From NCBI GenBank assembly GCA_947628975.1, contig CANRBW010000019.1, positions 1 through 15,371 on the forward strand: DNA of 15,371 bases, written 5' to 3'. The translations under genes and the position numbers were made by a program. The notes under the pieces were generated by a model. It made no database searches and was not told the DNA's origin. It saw nothing but the letters and a program-made list of their open reading frames with translations. Source of the DNA: an uncultured Oscillospiraceae bacterium (lineage in GTDB: Bacteria > Bacillota > Clostridia > Oscillospirales > Oscillospiraceae). This document shows, one piece after another, positions 1 to 7,761 of the stretch; positions within the stretch are counted from its first letter, which is position 1; each line of letters begins with the position of its first letter.

Positions 1-838
1 TGCTCTCCGCCACACGGCGGCAGGCGTACACATCGCCGGTGGGCAGGATGGTGATGTGGCAGTTGCCGCAGTTGCACCCGCCGTAGATCATGCCCGCTTT
101 GGCGTCCGCGGGGGGTTGGAAGGCCCCGGTCTCATAGTCATAGAGGGTCCAGAGGTGGTCCTTTTTGTTGAAGTAAGTCCGGCAGCCCGCCGCCTCATAC
201 TCCTTGAATTTCCTGTCGCAGACGGCCAAAAGCTCCCGGTACTCCTGGGGCGTCATGGAGGCGTCCAGGTCGCCGCCGCTGGGGACATAGCGGGAGAAGG
301 CGAACACGTCCGCCCCCGCCGCCACCATCGTGTCGATGATGCCCGGCACCTCCATGCGGTTTTCCCGGGACACGGTGGTCATAATGACGCTTCGCATCCC
401 GGCGCGGCGGATACAGCCGAGCTTTTCCATGGTGCAGCCGAAGGAGCCGGGCTTGCGGAACCAGTCGTGGGTCTCCCGGAGGCCGTCCAGGGAGAGCTGG
501 TACTTCTCACAGCCATAGGACCGCATCTCCCGGCACACCTGGTCGCTCAGGTGGAAGGGGTTGCCCATGATGGTGAAGGGGACGCTGTGTTCCCTGAACA
601 GCGCCAACAGCCGCCAGAACTCCGGGTGGAGGATGGGGTCGCCGCCGGTGAGGTAGAAATAGGGCAGGCGGCCGTAGACCTGGCAGAAGTCCAGGCAGCT
701 ATAGAAGGCGTCCTCCATCTGGGGCCAGGTCATGGCGTCCGGCGACTTGTCCCGGTCGCCGGAGAAGATGTAACAGTGTCTGCACCGCTGGTCGCACGCG
801 TCGGTGATGTGCCACTGAAAGGAGAAATACCGCTTCAT
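1..838 (-). CDS. Radical SAM/SPASM peptide maturase, C-terminus off the left edge
   Basis: The first 279 residues are visible and continue past position 1. Near the N-terminus is a CxxxCxxC cluster (C15, C19, C22), the site that holds the SAM-cleaving [4Fe-4S] cluster. A GGDP motif follows at residues 65-68, and a Cys-rich segment at about 255-273 (C255, C257, C260, C273) looks like the start of a SPASM domain for auxiliary Fe-S clusters. Radical SAM/SPASM enzymes commonly modify ribosomal peptides. The likely substrate is the Cys-rich repeat peptide encoded 93 bases upstream on the same strand. I recall a family called 'radical SAM/SPASM protein, ACGX system', which this pair appears to match; that name is from memory and unchecked. 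The ATG at 838 has a GAGGG ribosome site six bases upstream. The chemistry performed is unknown. No frameshift is seen. Confidence 0.88.
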   Translation of the reverse strand, partial: MKRYFSFQWHITDACDQRCRHCYIFSGDRDKSPDAMTWPQMEDAFYSCLDFCQVYGRLPYFYLTGGDPILHPEFWRLLALFREHSVPFTIMGNPFHLSDQVCREMRSYGCEKYQLSLDGLRETHDWFRKPGSFGCTMEKLGCIRRAGMRSVIMTTVSRENRMEVPGIIDTMVAAGADVFAFSRYVPSGGDLDASMTPQEYRELLAVCDRKFKEYEAAGCRTYFNKKDHLWTLYDYETGAFQPPADAKAGMIYGGCNCGNCHITILPTGDVYACRRVAES

Positions 839-880
839 GGTCAGCCCTCGCTCGGCAGAAAACTCAGGACCCTGGAAAGA

Positions 881-917
881 GCGCCCCGCCCCGGCGGCAG
901 AGCCGGGAGCGGGGCGC
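881..917 (-). terminator. Strong hairpin between precursor and maturase genes, probable attenuator
   Basis: The 9-base arms 881-889 and 909-917 pair perfectly. A second 6-base helix (890-895 with 902-907) sits inside, with one bulged base at 908 and a 6-base loop. No good U-run follows on the minus strand, so it is probably a partial terminator or mRNA-stabilising structure rather than a full stop. Its place between a peptide gene and its enzyme gene would let the peptide be made in excess. Confidence 0.6.
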
Positions 918-931
918 GGAACAGGTGGGGA

Positions 932-1105
932 TCACTTGTCAGAAGCGCCACAGGCGGTGCCGCAAGCGGAGGGCTTTTCCTCCGGCTTGTCAGCGGCTCC
1001 GCACGCGGCGGGGGTCTCGGCGGGCTTGTCGGAAGCGCCGCAGGCCGCCCCGCAGGCGGAAGGGGCCTTGTCCTCCGCCCAACCGGCGAGATGAGAAAGC
1101 GCCAT
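932..1105 (-). CDS. ACGX-repeat Cys-rich peptide, putative RiPP precursor
   Basis: The 57-residue product has a short leader-like N-terminus (MALSHLAGWAEDK) followed by a low-complexity tail. The tail holds five Ala-Cys-Gly-X units (X = A, A, A, T, A) separated by Asp/Lys/Pro/Glu-rich spacers. All five cysteines lie in these units. There is no signal peptide or membrane segment. The ATG at 1105 is chosen because GGAGG lies eight bases upstream; an upstream in-frame start at 1192 overlaps the promoter and is rejected. The radical SAM/SPASM gene directly downstream supports a role as a post-translationally modified peptide. The final product and its activity are not known. Confidence 0.82.
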   Translation of the reverse strand: MALSHLAGWAEDKAPSACGAACGASDKPAETPAACGAADKPEEKPSACGTACGASDK

Positions 1106-1156
1106 GATCCTGTCCTCCTTTCCGGGTCCGGGGGCTTGCCGCCCCCTGTATCTGTC

Positions 1157-1184
1157 ATTGTACGGATATTTCCGCCCTCCGCAA
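1157..1184 (-). promoter_or_regulatory. Promoter of the ACGX peptide operon
   Basis: Read on the minus strand, TTGCGG (1179-1184) and TACAAT (1157-1162) are spaced by 16 bases. The predicted start site is about 45-50 bases before the precursor ATG. The -35 box is imperfect, the -10 good. Confidence 0.55.
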
Positions 1185-1209
1185 GTACGCACTTTTTTGT
1201 AACTACTTG
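1182..1209. promoter_or_regulatory. Candidate divergent operator between peptide operon and HxlR gene
   Basis: CAAGTA (1182-1187) and TACTTG (1204-1209) form an exact inverted repeat spaced by 16 bases. Each arm overlaps the -35 box of one of the two divergent promoters, so one bound dimeric regulator could control both. The obvious candidate is the HxlR-type protein encoded alongside. Binding is inferred. Confidence 0.45.
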
Positions 1210-1235
1210 ACGGGGCGGGAGGCGCGCATTACAAT
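1207..1235 (+). promoter_or_regulatory. Promoter of the HxlR-type regulator
   Basis: TTGACG (1207-1212) and TACAAT (1230-1235) are separated by 17 bases. This puts the transcription start near 1242, about 33 bases before the GTG start codon. Confidence 0.7.
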
Positions 1236-1274
1236 GAAGGGCAACATCCGCTTTTTCATGGGGGAGGGATCCGC

Positions 1275-1616
1275 GTGAGGACGAAGGCCGAGCTTTTGCC
1301 CGAATGCCCGGTGGCCACGACGGTACAGCTCATCGGGAACAAGTGGAAGCTCCTGATCATCCGCAATCTCCTGGACCGCCCCTGGCGGTTCAACGAGCTG
1401 AGGCGGTCGCTGGAGGGGATCAGCCAGAAGGTGCTGACCGACAGCCTCCGCGCCCTGGAGGCGGACGGGATCGTCACCCGCACGGTGTACCCCCAGGTCC
1501 CGCCGCGGGTGGAGTACGCGCTGTCAGAGCTGGGGGAGAGCCTCCGGCCGGTCCTGGACGCCATGCGGGTCTGGGGGGAGCGGTACAAGGCGCGGCGGGC
1601 CGAGGAGACGGACTGA
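1275..1616 (+). CDS. HxlR-family winged-helix transcriptional regulator
   Basis: The 113-residue protein has the typical HxlR layout. An N-terminal Cys (C11, in ECPVATT) is followed by the IGNKWKLLIIRNLL helix, a helix-turn-helix over about residues 37-65 (RFNELRRSLEGISQKVLTDSL), and a wing with Arg and Tyr residues. In some family members a Cys at this N-terminal position senses thiol-reactive or oxidising compounds; that this one does is inference. The start is a GTG with GGGGGAGG upstream; the ATG at 1258 runs into a stop in frame. It is divergent from the ACGX peptide operon and shares its control region, so it may regulate that operon and itself. The target is not proven. Confidence 0.88.
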   Translation: MRTKAELLPECPVATTVQLIGNKWKLLIIRNLLDRPWRFNELRRSLEGISQKVLTDSLRALEADGIVTRTVYPQVPPRVEYALSELGESLRPVLDAMRVWGERYKARRAEETD

Positions 1617-1630
1617 GAGGATGGCGGGAG

Positions 1631-1664
1631 AAAAAGCGCCCCGGAGCCGACTGGCTCCGGGGCG
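1631..1664 (-). terminator. Rho-independent terminator of the marR-permease-MMPL-GLUG operon
   Basis: A perfect 12-base stem (1637-1648 with 1653-1664) and 4-base loop is followed on the minus strand by five U residues (1635-1631). It lies between the convergent HxlR gene and the GLUG gene. On the plus strand the downstream U content is poor, so it may only weakly stop HxlR transcription. Confidence 0.8.
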
Positions 1665-1730
1665 TTCAGTTTGGCAAAAAGCCTCGCAGAGTTTTGCGCC
1701 GTCAGACGCGAAAGACGCATAGAAAATTTT

Positions 1731-4700
1731 TCAGGCGGGGGTGGGGGTCTTGGTCTTGCGGGATTTGCGGCGGCGGTGGAGCAGGAGGAGCCCGCCGGCC
1801 AGGAGCAGGACCGCGGCCAGGGCCAGGAGGAGGGGGAGCGGGCCGGGAGAGGCGGGGCAGACGCAGAAGGTCCCGGCCGCGCCGGTCATGGTGAAGCAGA
1901 GGTAGCTGCCGTTGACGGTGGCGGGCAGGCGCCGCCACGCGCCGTCCTCCGTCCGCTGCCAGACGGCGGCGGAGCCGCCCTGGCGGTTGAGCAGACGCAG
2001 GGGGACGGCGGCCTGGGGGTCCAGGTCCGCGCCGGTGAGGGCGACCTCCCAGACCGGGGCGTCGGCGGCGGAGGCGGGGGGCTCAGCCTGGCTCTGGGTC
2101 ACGGTGAGGGCGGCCTCGCGGGTGAAGCGGCCCTCGGCCAGGGCCAGGGAGAGCTTGCCGTCGGCCTGGTCGCTGGCCACCAGGGTGACCCAGGGGGTGT
2201 AGACCGCCTCCAGGGTCAGGTCGGAGGTGCCGGTCTCCTGGGGCAGGGCGGGCCAGAGGCCGTAGTACCCGTCCCGGTCCGGGACCTGGGGGAGGGAGAG
2301 GCGGGTGAGATCGTCGCCATAGCGGAAGGACAGGCGGTCCACCACCTGGCCGTCGGCGGTGAGGGTCAGGGTGAAGGAGAGGAAGGGGTCGGGGGCGGCG
2401 CCGCCGGAGAGCAGGTCGGCATAGGATACCGGCTCGGCGACCCCGGCGTAGCTGACCCCGTCGATCCCCGCGGTCCCCAGGTCCAGAAAGCGGTTGTCCC
2501 GCAGGTCGCCGGAGAGGTCCGCGTCCCCGGCCACGCCGCCCAGGAAGGTCCCCTCCGCCGGGAGGGTGGCGATGGCCCGGCAGCCGGTGAGCCGGTTCCC
2601 CCAGCCCACCACGCCGCCCACATACTCGTTCCCGTCCAGGGCGCACTTGACCCAGCAGTCGCGGACGGCGGCGTCGGCATAGCCCACCGCGCCGCCCACA
2701 TAGCCGCCGCTGCCGGAAACGGGGCCGTAGTTCTCACAGCGGGTGGCGGTGCCCAGGTCCATCCGGCCGGCCACGCCGCCGGAGCAGTCCCGCCGGGCCT
2801 CCACCGCGCCCTGGTTGACGCAGGCTTGGAGGATGGCCTTCAGCTCGTAGGTGCTGCCGAAGGTGAAGCGGTCGGCGTCGTCCTCCGGGTCCAGGCTGTA
2901 CTCCACCGCCACGGCTCCGGCCACGCCGCCCACGTTGCGGTCCCCGGCCACGTCGCCGGTGTTGCGGCAGGCGGTGAGCTTGCCCAGGCGGGTGCCGTCG
3001 ATGTCCTCTTCGGACAGGTCGCCCACCAGGTCGTCCAGGGTGTCCACCGTCCGCGCGTCCCCGGCCAGGTCCAGCATCAGGTTGAGGATGCGGGTGATCT
3101 GCCGGCTGATGGCCCGCAGGTCGGAGGTGAGAACGTCCCCGGCGCTGTCCATGGCGGTCTGGAGGCCGGTGAGGTCGTCGCTGAGGCCGGACAGGGAGGT
3201 GAACAGGCTGTCCCCCGCGTCCCGGACCTCCTGGCCCAGGGGGGTGAAGGTGACGTCGCCGTCGTCGCTGAGGCGGTGGGCCACATCCCCCAGGGTCTGG
3301 AGGGCGGTCTTGAGCTGCCGGGCCACGGAGGAGCCGGCGTCGGCGGCGGCGGAGAAGCTGTCGGCGGCCTGGCCCAGGGCGTCCCCCAGGGGGTCGGCGT
3401 CGGTCATGGCGTCCTGGAGGTGGGCCATGGCGGCGTCCAGCAGGCCGGAGGCGCTGTCCAGCAGGTCCAGGGCGGAGCCGGCGGAGTCCAGAGCGTTGCG
3501 CACATCGGTCCAGCTGATCTCGATGTTGTCAGACAGGGTCTCCAGCCCGCCGCCGAGCCCCTCCAGGGCGCTGCCGGCGGAGCCCAGGGCGTCTCCAAGT
3601 TCTCCCAGGGGCGCGCCGATCTGCCCGAGGATGGAGAGGAGGCCGGAGTGGCTGTGGAGGACGGTCCGCAGGGCGTCCAGGGCGGTGTGGGCCCGGCCCA
3701 GGGCCTGGCCCAGGGACCGGAGAGAGGTGGAGAGGCGGCGGATGGCCCGCTCCACCGCGGCGTGGTCGTGGACCAGGACGGACTGCTGAAGGGAGTCCGC
3801 CGCGGCGCGGGCCTCCTGGGCGGCGGAGGAGAGGGTCTCCCCGGCGGCCCGGAGGTCAGAAAGGGCGCTCTTGCCGTCGGCGAGCACGTCGTCGGCCAGG
3901 TCGGTGGAATCGGAGAGGCGGTCCAGGCCGTCGCCCAGGCGGTCGCTGAGGAGGTCCAGACTGTCGGAGGCCCCGGCCAGGTCGTCCAGGGCGGGGGTGA
4001 GGCCGTCCAGGGCGGCGGTGACCGCGGCGGTGAGGGTGTTCAGGGTGTCCAGGTTCTGGTCGGTGAAGTCGGAGACGTGGTCCAGCAGGGTGTGGGCGTG
4101 GCCCCTGGCGTCGTCCGTGGTTTGGCCGATGGCGGTGAGCTGGGCGGAGACGTCGGCCCGGCTGGCGTCGGCCCGGGAGAGGGCCCGGTCCACCAGGGCG
4201 TCCAGGTTGTTGAGCTCCTGGCGCAGACGCTCCAGGGTGTCCTCCCCGGTGTTGAGGATCACGTCCGGCTCCGCCTGGCCCACCACGCCGCCCACGTCCT
4301 TCCGGCCGTAGACCGGGGCGGTGTTGAGGCAGTCGGCCATGTAGCCGGCCTGGCGGCCCACCACGCCGCCCACATTGTAGCCCACATGGGGATAGCCCAC
4401 CGGGCCGGTGTTGCCGCAGCTCTGGACCACGCCGGAGGAGTACCCGGCCACGCCGCCGGTGTCGGTGTGGTTGCCCAGGATGGCCTCCCCCTCCTCCTCG
4501 TCGCTGTCAGGGGCGGCCAGCTGATCCAGGGGGTTGGAGAGGCCCAGGGTCCGGCCGTCGGGGGCGGCGGTGTTGACCCCGGCGGCGTTGTCGCACTTGA
4601 TGAGGGCGCCCAGGTTCCGGCCCACCACGCCGCCGGTGGCGCTCTCCCCGGTGACCTCCCCGGCGGAGGAACAGCCGGACAGTTCCCCGGAGGCGGCGTT

Positions 4701-5234
4701 GAGCCCGGCCACGCCGCCCAGGTTGGCCTTGCCGGAGACGGTGCCCTGGAAAGAGCAGGAGAGGAGGGAGCCGGCGTTGTTCCCGGCCACGCCGCCCACG
4801 TTTGCCCCGTCCCCGCCGGTCACCTGGCCGGAGACGCGCAAGTCACGGATCACCGCCCCCGGCTGGACGAAGCGGAACAGGCCCAGGTTGGCGCCGTCGC
4901 CGCTCAGCCGCAGGCCGGTGATGGCGTGGCCCTCCCCCAGGAAGACGCCGCCGAAGGTGGGGATGGGGCGGAAGTCCCGGCCGGTCAGGTCCAGGTCGGC
5001 GGTGAGGCGGAAGGTCTTGCCCCTGGACCAGGCGTCCAGGGAACAGCTTTGGGAAAAGGCCAGCAGGTCCTCCACCGAGGACAGCTCGATGGCGGTCTCG
5101 GCGGGCGCGGGGTCAGCTGCGGCGGGGTCGGACGGGGCCGCCTCCGGGGCGGCCAGGGCGGCGGGGAGGACCGGCCCGGCCAGCAGGAGCAGGGCCAAAA
5201 GCGCCGCCAGGGGCTTACAGATCCGCGGGGTCAT
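1731..5234 (-). CDS. Exported GLUG-repeat protein with central coiled coil and C-terminal membrane anchor
   Basis: The 1167-residue protein starts with a signal peptide (residues 1 to about 29). It then carries a block of six GGVxG-type GLUG repeats (to about 325), about 420 residues of Leu/Asp/Ala/Ser-rich heptad-like helix (about 327-745), and a second block of five such repeats (about 753-901). A beta-rich region, one membrane segment (about 1135-1157) and a basic tail (HRRRKSRK) follow. The predicted topology is outside the cell with a C-terminal anchor. GLUG repeats are expected to form a beta-solenoid, here split by a long helical arm. The ATG at 5234 is preferred over the GTG at 5240 because GAGGAGG is nine bases from the ATG but only three from the GTG. 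It overlaps the MMPL gene by 20 bases, so it may be that transporter's partner. The exact function is unknown. Confidence 0.85.
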   Translation of the reverse strand: MTPRICKPLAALLALLLLAGPVLPAALAAPEAAPSDPAAADPAPAETAIELSSVEDLLAFSQSCSLDAWSRGKTFRLTADLDLTGRDFRPIPTFGGVFLGEGHAITGLRLSGDGANLGLFRFVQPGAVIRDLRVSGQVTGGDGANVGGVAGNNAGSLLSCSFQGTVSGKANLGGVAGLNAASGELSGCSSAGEVTGESATGGVVGRNLGALIKCDNAAGVNTAAPDGRTLGLSNPLDQLAAPDSDEEEGEAILGNHTDTGGVAGYSSGVVQSCGNTGPVGYPHVGYNVGGVVGRQAGYMADCLNTAPVYGRKDVGGVVGQAEPDVILNTGEDTLERLRQELNNLDALVDRALSRADASRADVSAQLTAIGQTTDDARGHAHTLLDHVSDFTDQNLDTLNTLTAAVTAALDGLTPALDDLAGASDSLDLLSDRLGDGLDRLSDSTDLADDVLADGKSALSDLRAAGETLSSAAQEARAAADSLQQSVLVHDHAAVERAIRRLSTSLRSLGQALGRAHTALDALRTVLHSHSGLLSILGQIGAPLGELGDALGSAGSALEGLGGGLETLSDNIEISWTDVRNALDSAGSALDLLDSASGLLDAAMAHLQDAMTDADPLGDALGQAADSFSAAADAGSSVARQLKTALQTLGDVAHRLSDDGDVTFTPLGQEVRDAGDSLFTSLSGLSDDLTGLQTAMDSAGDVLTSDLRAISRQITRILNLMLDLAGDARTVDTLDDLVGDLSEEDIDGTRLGKLTACRNTGDVAGDRNVGGVAGAVAVEYSLDPEDDADRFTFGSTYELKAILQACVNQGAVEARRDCSGGVAGRMDLGTATRCENYGPVSGSGGYVGGAVGYADAAVRDCWVKCALDGNEYVGGVVGWGNRLTGCRAIATLPAEGTFLGGVAGDADLSGDLRDNRFLDLGTAGIDGVSYAGVAEPVSYADLLSGGAAPDPFLSFTLTLTADGQVVDRLSFRYGDDLTRLSLPQVPDRDGYYGLWPALPQETGTSDLTLEAVYTPWVTLVASDQADGKLSLALAEGRFTREAALTVTQSQAEPPASAADAPVWEVALTGADLDPQAAVPLRLLNRQGGSAAVWQRTEDGAWRRLPATVNGSYLCFTMTGAAGTFCVCPASPGPLPLLLALAAVLLLAGGLLLLHRRRKSRKTKTPTPA

Positions 5235-7725
5235 ATTCACCAGCCTCCTCTCCTGTTGTGGGATCGGGCAGGGCGGCGGGGCCGCCGCCCTCCGGGGGCG
5301 GGTCCCCCTCCCTCTGGCGGCCGGCCACCACCGAGGCGTTGATGGAGCCCCGGATGACGCCGCTGAAGTCGGCGTCCACCACGCCGGAGAGGTAGCCCCG
5401 GACGTGGCCGTCCAGGCGCAGGTTGCCGCTCCTGGCCTGGAGGGGCAGGCGGCTCTTCAGGGTGAAGGCGGTCTTTTCGATGATCACATCTCCCAAGAGC
5501 AGGAGCTGGGGCAGGATGGCCATGACCAGGAAGATGGAGATGATGGTGCCCCGGCCCAGGCACACGCCGATGGAGGCGATGGCCGGGCTGGAGGAGAGGA
5601 AGCCGATGAGGATGCCGGCGGAGGCCAAGATGGTGCCGGAGGTGACGATGGTGGGGAAGGCCTCGTTCAGGGACTCCACCACCGCGTCCTTGTGGGGCAT
5701 GACCTGCTTGAGCTCGGTATACCGGGAGGCGATGACGATGGCGTAGTCGATGTTGGCCCCCATCTGGATGGAGCTGACCACCAGGTAACTCAGGAAGAAC
5801 AGCGGCTCGTTTTGGAGGTAGGGGAAGGAGAAGTTGATCCAGACGCTGCCCTGGATGACCAAAATCAACAGCACCGGCAGACCCGCCGACTGGAAGGTGA
5901 ACATCAGCACCAGGATGACGAAGACGATGGTGAGGACGCTGATGAGCAGGTTGTCGTTGACGAAGGAGGCGGAGAGGTCGTCGTCACTGGTGGAGTTGCC
6001 CACCAGGAGGAAGTCGTCGTAGTACTTCGCCGCAGTCTGGTGCAGGGTGTCCAGGAAGGCGAAGGTCTCCTCCCCCTCCTCCGGGAGGGCCAGCTGGAGG
6101 ACCAGGCGGCTGTAGCGCTCCCCCTTGAGCTGGAGCTGGGCGTCGGAGAGTTGGACGTAGAGGTCGTCAATCTGGTCGGTGAGGTCGTCGTCCAGGGTCA
6201 GATAGCCCTCCTCCATCTGGTCGTGGACGAAGAGGAACATATCCAGCAGGGGGACGCTGTAACTGTCCACGCCGGAGACCAGCTGGCCGTAGGTCTTCTG
6301 GTTGACGGCGTAGGCGGAGTAGAGCAGACGGGCGGCCTCGATGTCCAGGTCGGTGAGCTCGGCGAATTGCCGGGGGGTGAGCCGGTCGGTGAGGACGTAG
6401 CCGTCCTTGGCCTCCACGTTGGCCAGGCCCAGGACGGAGTCCACCTCCGGCATGGCCTCCAGCTCCCGGAGGAGGGCGCCCTCCCGCTCGTAGTCCCCGG
6501 CCTTCACCAGCAGGGCCAGGGGGTTCTGGGCCCCGAAGGCGCCGTTCACCTTCTCCAGGGCGATCTGGCTCTCGTTCTTGGCGAAGGTGGGCAGACCGGT
6601 CTGGCCGTAGGCGTAGGGACAGCGGTTGGAGAAGAAGAAGCCGCCCACCAGGGCCAGGACGAACAGGGGGGGCAGCACATAGCGCAGACGGACCACCAGG
6701 CGGCCCCAGGCGCTGATCTTGGGCACGAAGCTGCGGTGGTGGGAGCGGTCGATCAGGGAGCTGAAGCTCATGAGCAGGCCGGGCATAAAGGTGAACACCG
6801 CCAGCAGACTGAGGACGATGGCCTTCATCAGCACCACGCCCAGGTCTTTGCCGATGCCAAACTGCATGAAGCACATGGCCGCGAGGCCGGACAGGGTGGT
6901 CATGGAGCTGCCGGCGATCTCCGGGATGGCCTTGCTCAGGGCGATGACGGCGGCCTCCCTGGCCTCCAGGTGGGCCCGTTCCTCGGTGTAGCGGTGGCAG
7001 AGGATGATGGCGTAGTCGATGGCCAGGGCCAGCTGGAGCACCACCGCCACCGAGTTGGAGACGAAGGAGATCTCCCCCAGCAGGAAGTTGGTGCCCTTGT
7101 TGAGCAGGGCGGCCAGGCCGAAGGTGAGCAGCAGCACGGGGATCTCCGCGTAGGTCTGGGAGGTGAAGAACAGCACCAGCAGGATGATGCCCACCGCCAC
7201 CACCATCACCACCTGCATCTCCGCGTCCAGACTGGCCGAGTCGGAGGCGCCGGTGTCCCCGGTGACGTAGAGGTCGTAGCCGGAGAGGACCTGCCGGACC
7301 TGGTCCAGGGCGTCCAGGCTCACCGGGTCGTCCGCCGTACCGTCGTAGGTGAGGGAGAACATGGCCGCGCCGGTCTGGTAGTGGTCGGCGGTGTCGTCAA
7401 ACTCCACGCTCTTGACGCCGGGGACCGCCTCCAACCGGTGGGCCAGCGCCTGGGCCTGGTCGTAGGAGAGGTTGTCCACCAGGATCCGGTTGGTGCCGAA
7501 GGTGACGAACTCCTCTTCCATGGCGGTCAGGCCCCGGCGGGTCTCGGTCTGGGCGGGGAGGTAGCGGGTGAGGTCGTCGTTGACCTTCACCCAGCCGCTG
7601 GAAAAGATACAGAAGATGGCAAGGCCCAGGTAGAGCAGGTAGAACGCCTTGCGCTTGTCCACGATAAAGGCGGCGACGCGCTCCATGGGACTGCGCTTCT
7701 CGCCGTGTTTTTCCTCTCGCTCCAA
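5215..7725 (-). CDS. MMPL/RND-superfamily transporter
   Basis: The 836-residue protein has the twofold layout of MMPL exporters. One membrane segment near residue 27 is followed by an extracellular domain (about 46-168) and five membrane segments; the pattern repeats with a segment near 358, a domain to about 590, and five more segments. Each half has a conserved Asp-Tyr membrane motif (IDYAIILCHRYTE near 237, NIDYAIVIASRYTE near 659), typical of the proton-relay helices. Family members move lipids, siderophores or other hydrophobic compounds; the substrate here is unknown. A TTG start at 7725 is chosen because GGAGAG lies about nine bases upstream; an internal ATG at 7686 has a poorer site. 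The cytoplasmic tail (about 765-800) contains repeated Gly-x-Val/Ile turns. It sits 36 bases after the permease gene and overlaps the GLUG gene. Confidence 0.92.
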   Translation of the reverse strand: MEREEKHGEKRSPMERVAAFIVDKRKAFYLLYLGLAIFCIFSSGWVKVNDDLTRYLPAQTETRRGLTAMEEEFVTFGTNRILVDNLSYDQAQALAHRLEAVPGVKSVEFDDTADHYQTGAAMFSLTYDGTADDPVSLDALDQVRQVLSGYDLYVTGDTGASDSASLDAEMQVVMVVAVGIILLVLFFTSQTYAEIPVLLLTFGLAALLNKGTNFLLGEISFVSNSVAVVLQLALAIDYAIILCHRYTEERAHLEAREAAVIALSKAIPEIAGSSMTTLSGLAAMCFMQFGIGKDLGVVLMKAIVLSLLAVFTFMPGLLMSFSSLIDRSHHRSFVPKISAWGRLVVRLRYVLPPLFVLALVGGFFFSNRCPYAYGQTGLPTFAKNESQIALEKVNGAFGAQNPLALLVKAGDYEREGALLRELEAMPEVDSVLGLANVEAKDGYVLTDRLTPRQFAELTDLDIEAARLLYSAYAVNQKTYGQLVSGVDSYSVPLLDMFLFVHDQMEEGYLTLDDDLTDQIDDLYVQLSDAQLQLKGERYSRLVLQLALPEEGEETFAFLDTLHQTAAKYYDDFLLVGNSTSDDDLSASFVNDNLLISVLTIVFVILVLMFTFQSAGLPVLLILVIQGSVWINFSFPYLQNEPLFFLSYLVVSSIQMGANIDYAIVIASRYTELKQVMPHKDAVVESLNEAFPTIVTSGTILASAGILIGFLSSSPAIASIGVCLGRGTIISIFLVMAILPQLLLLGDVIIEKTAFTLKSRLPLQARSGNLRLDGHVRGYLSGVVDADFSGVIRGSINASVVAGRQREGDPPPEGGGPAALPDPTTGEEAGEYDPADL

Positions 7726-7761
7726 AAACGCTCTCTCCTTCCAAAACTGGGGTGATGGTGC

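Noticed and set aside
1106..1192. N-terminal extension of the ACGX peptide from an ATG at 1192
   Set aside because: It would start upstream of the predicted promoter -10 box, and a strong ribosome site precedes the ATG at 1105.
56..1210. Long plus-strand open frame over the radical SAM gene
   Set aside because: It is a shadow of the radical SAM and precursor genes; it crosses the divergent promoter and lacks a ribosome site.
3077..4255. Many near-repeats of 'gtccag' and 'ggcgg' resembling a DNA repeat array
   Set aside because: They reflect repeated Leu-Asp and Ala codons in the coiled-coil region, with no constant repeat length or spacer; this is not CRISPR.
1671..5342. A 1223-codon open frame on the plus strand opposite the GLUG gene
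   Set aside because: It is antisense to a gene with signal peptide, repeats and membrane anchor. Its Gly/Ala/Val/Gln-rich translation has no domain pattern and arises from third-position GC bias.
4534..7755. A 1073-codon open frame on the plus strand opposite the MMPL gene
   Set aside because: Its translation is Gly/Val/Glu/Gln-rich with no recognisable domain, while the minus strand encodes a clear MMPL transporter with two membrane Asp-Tyr motifs.
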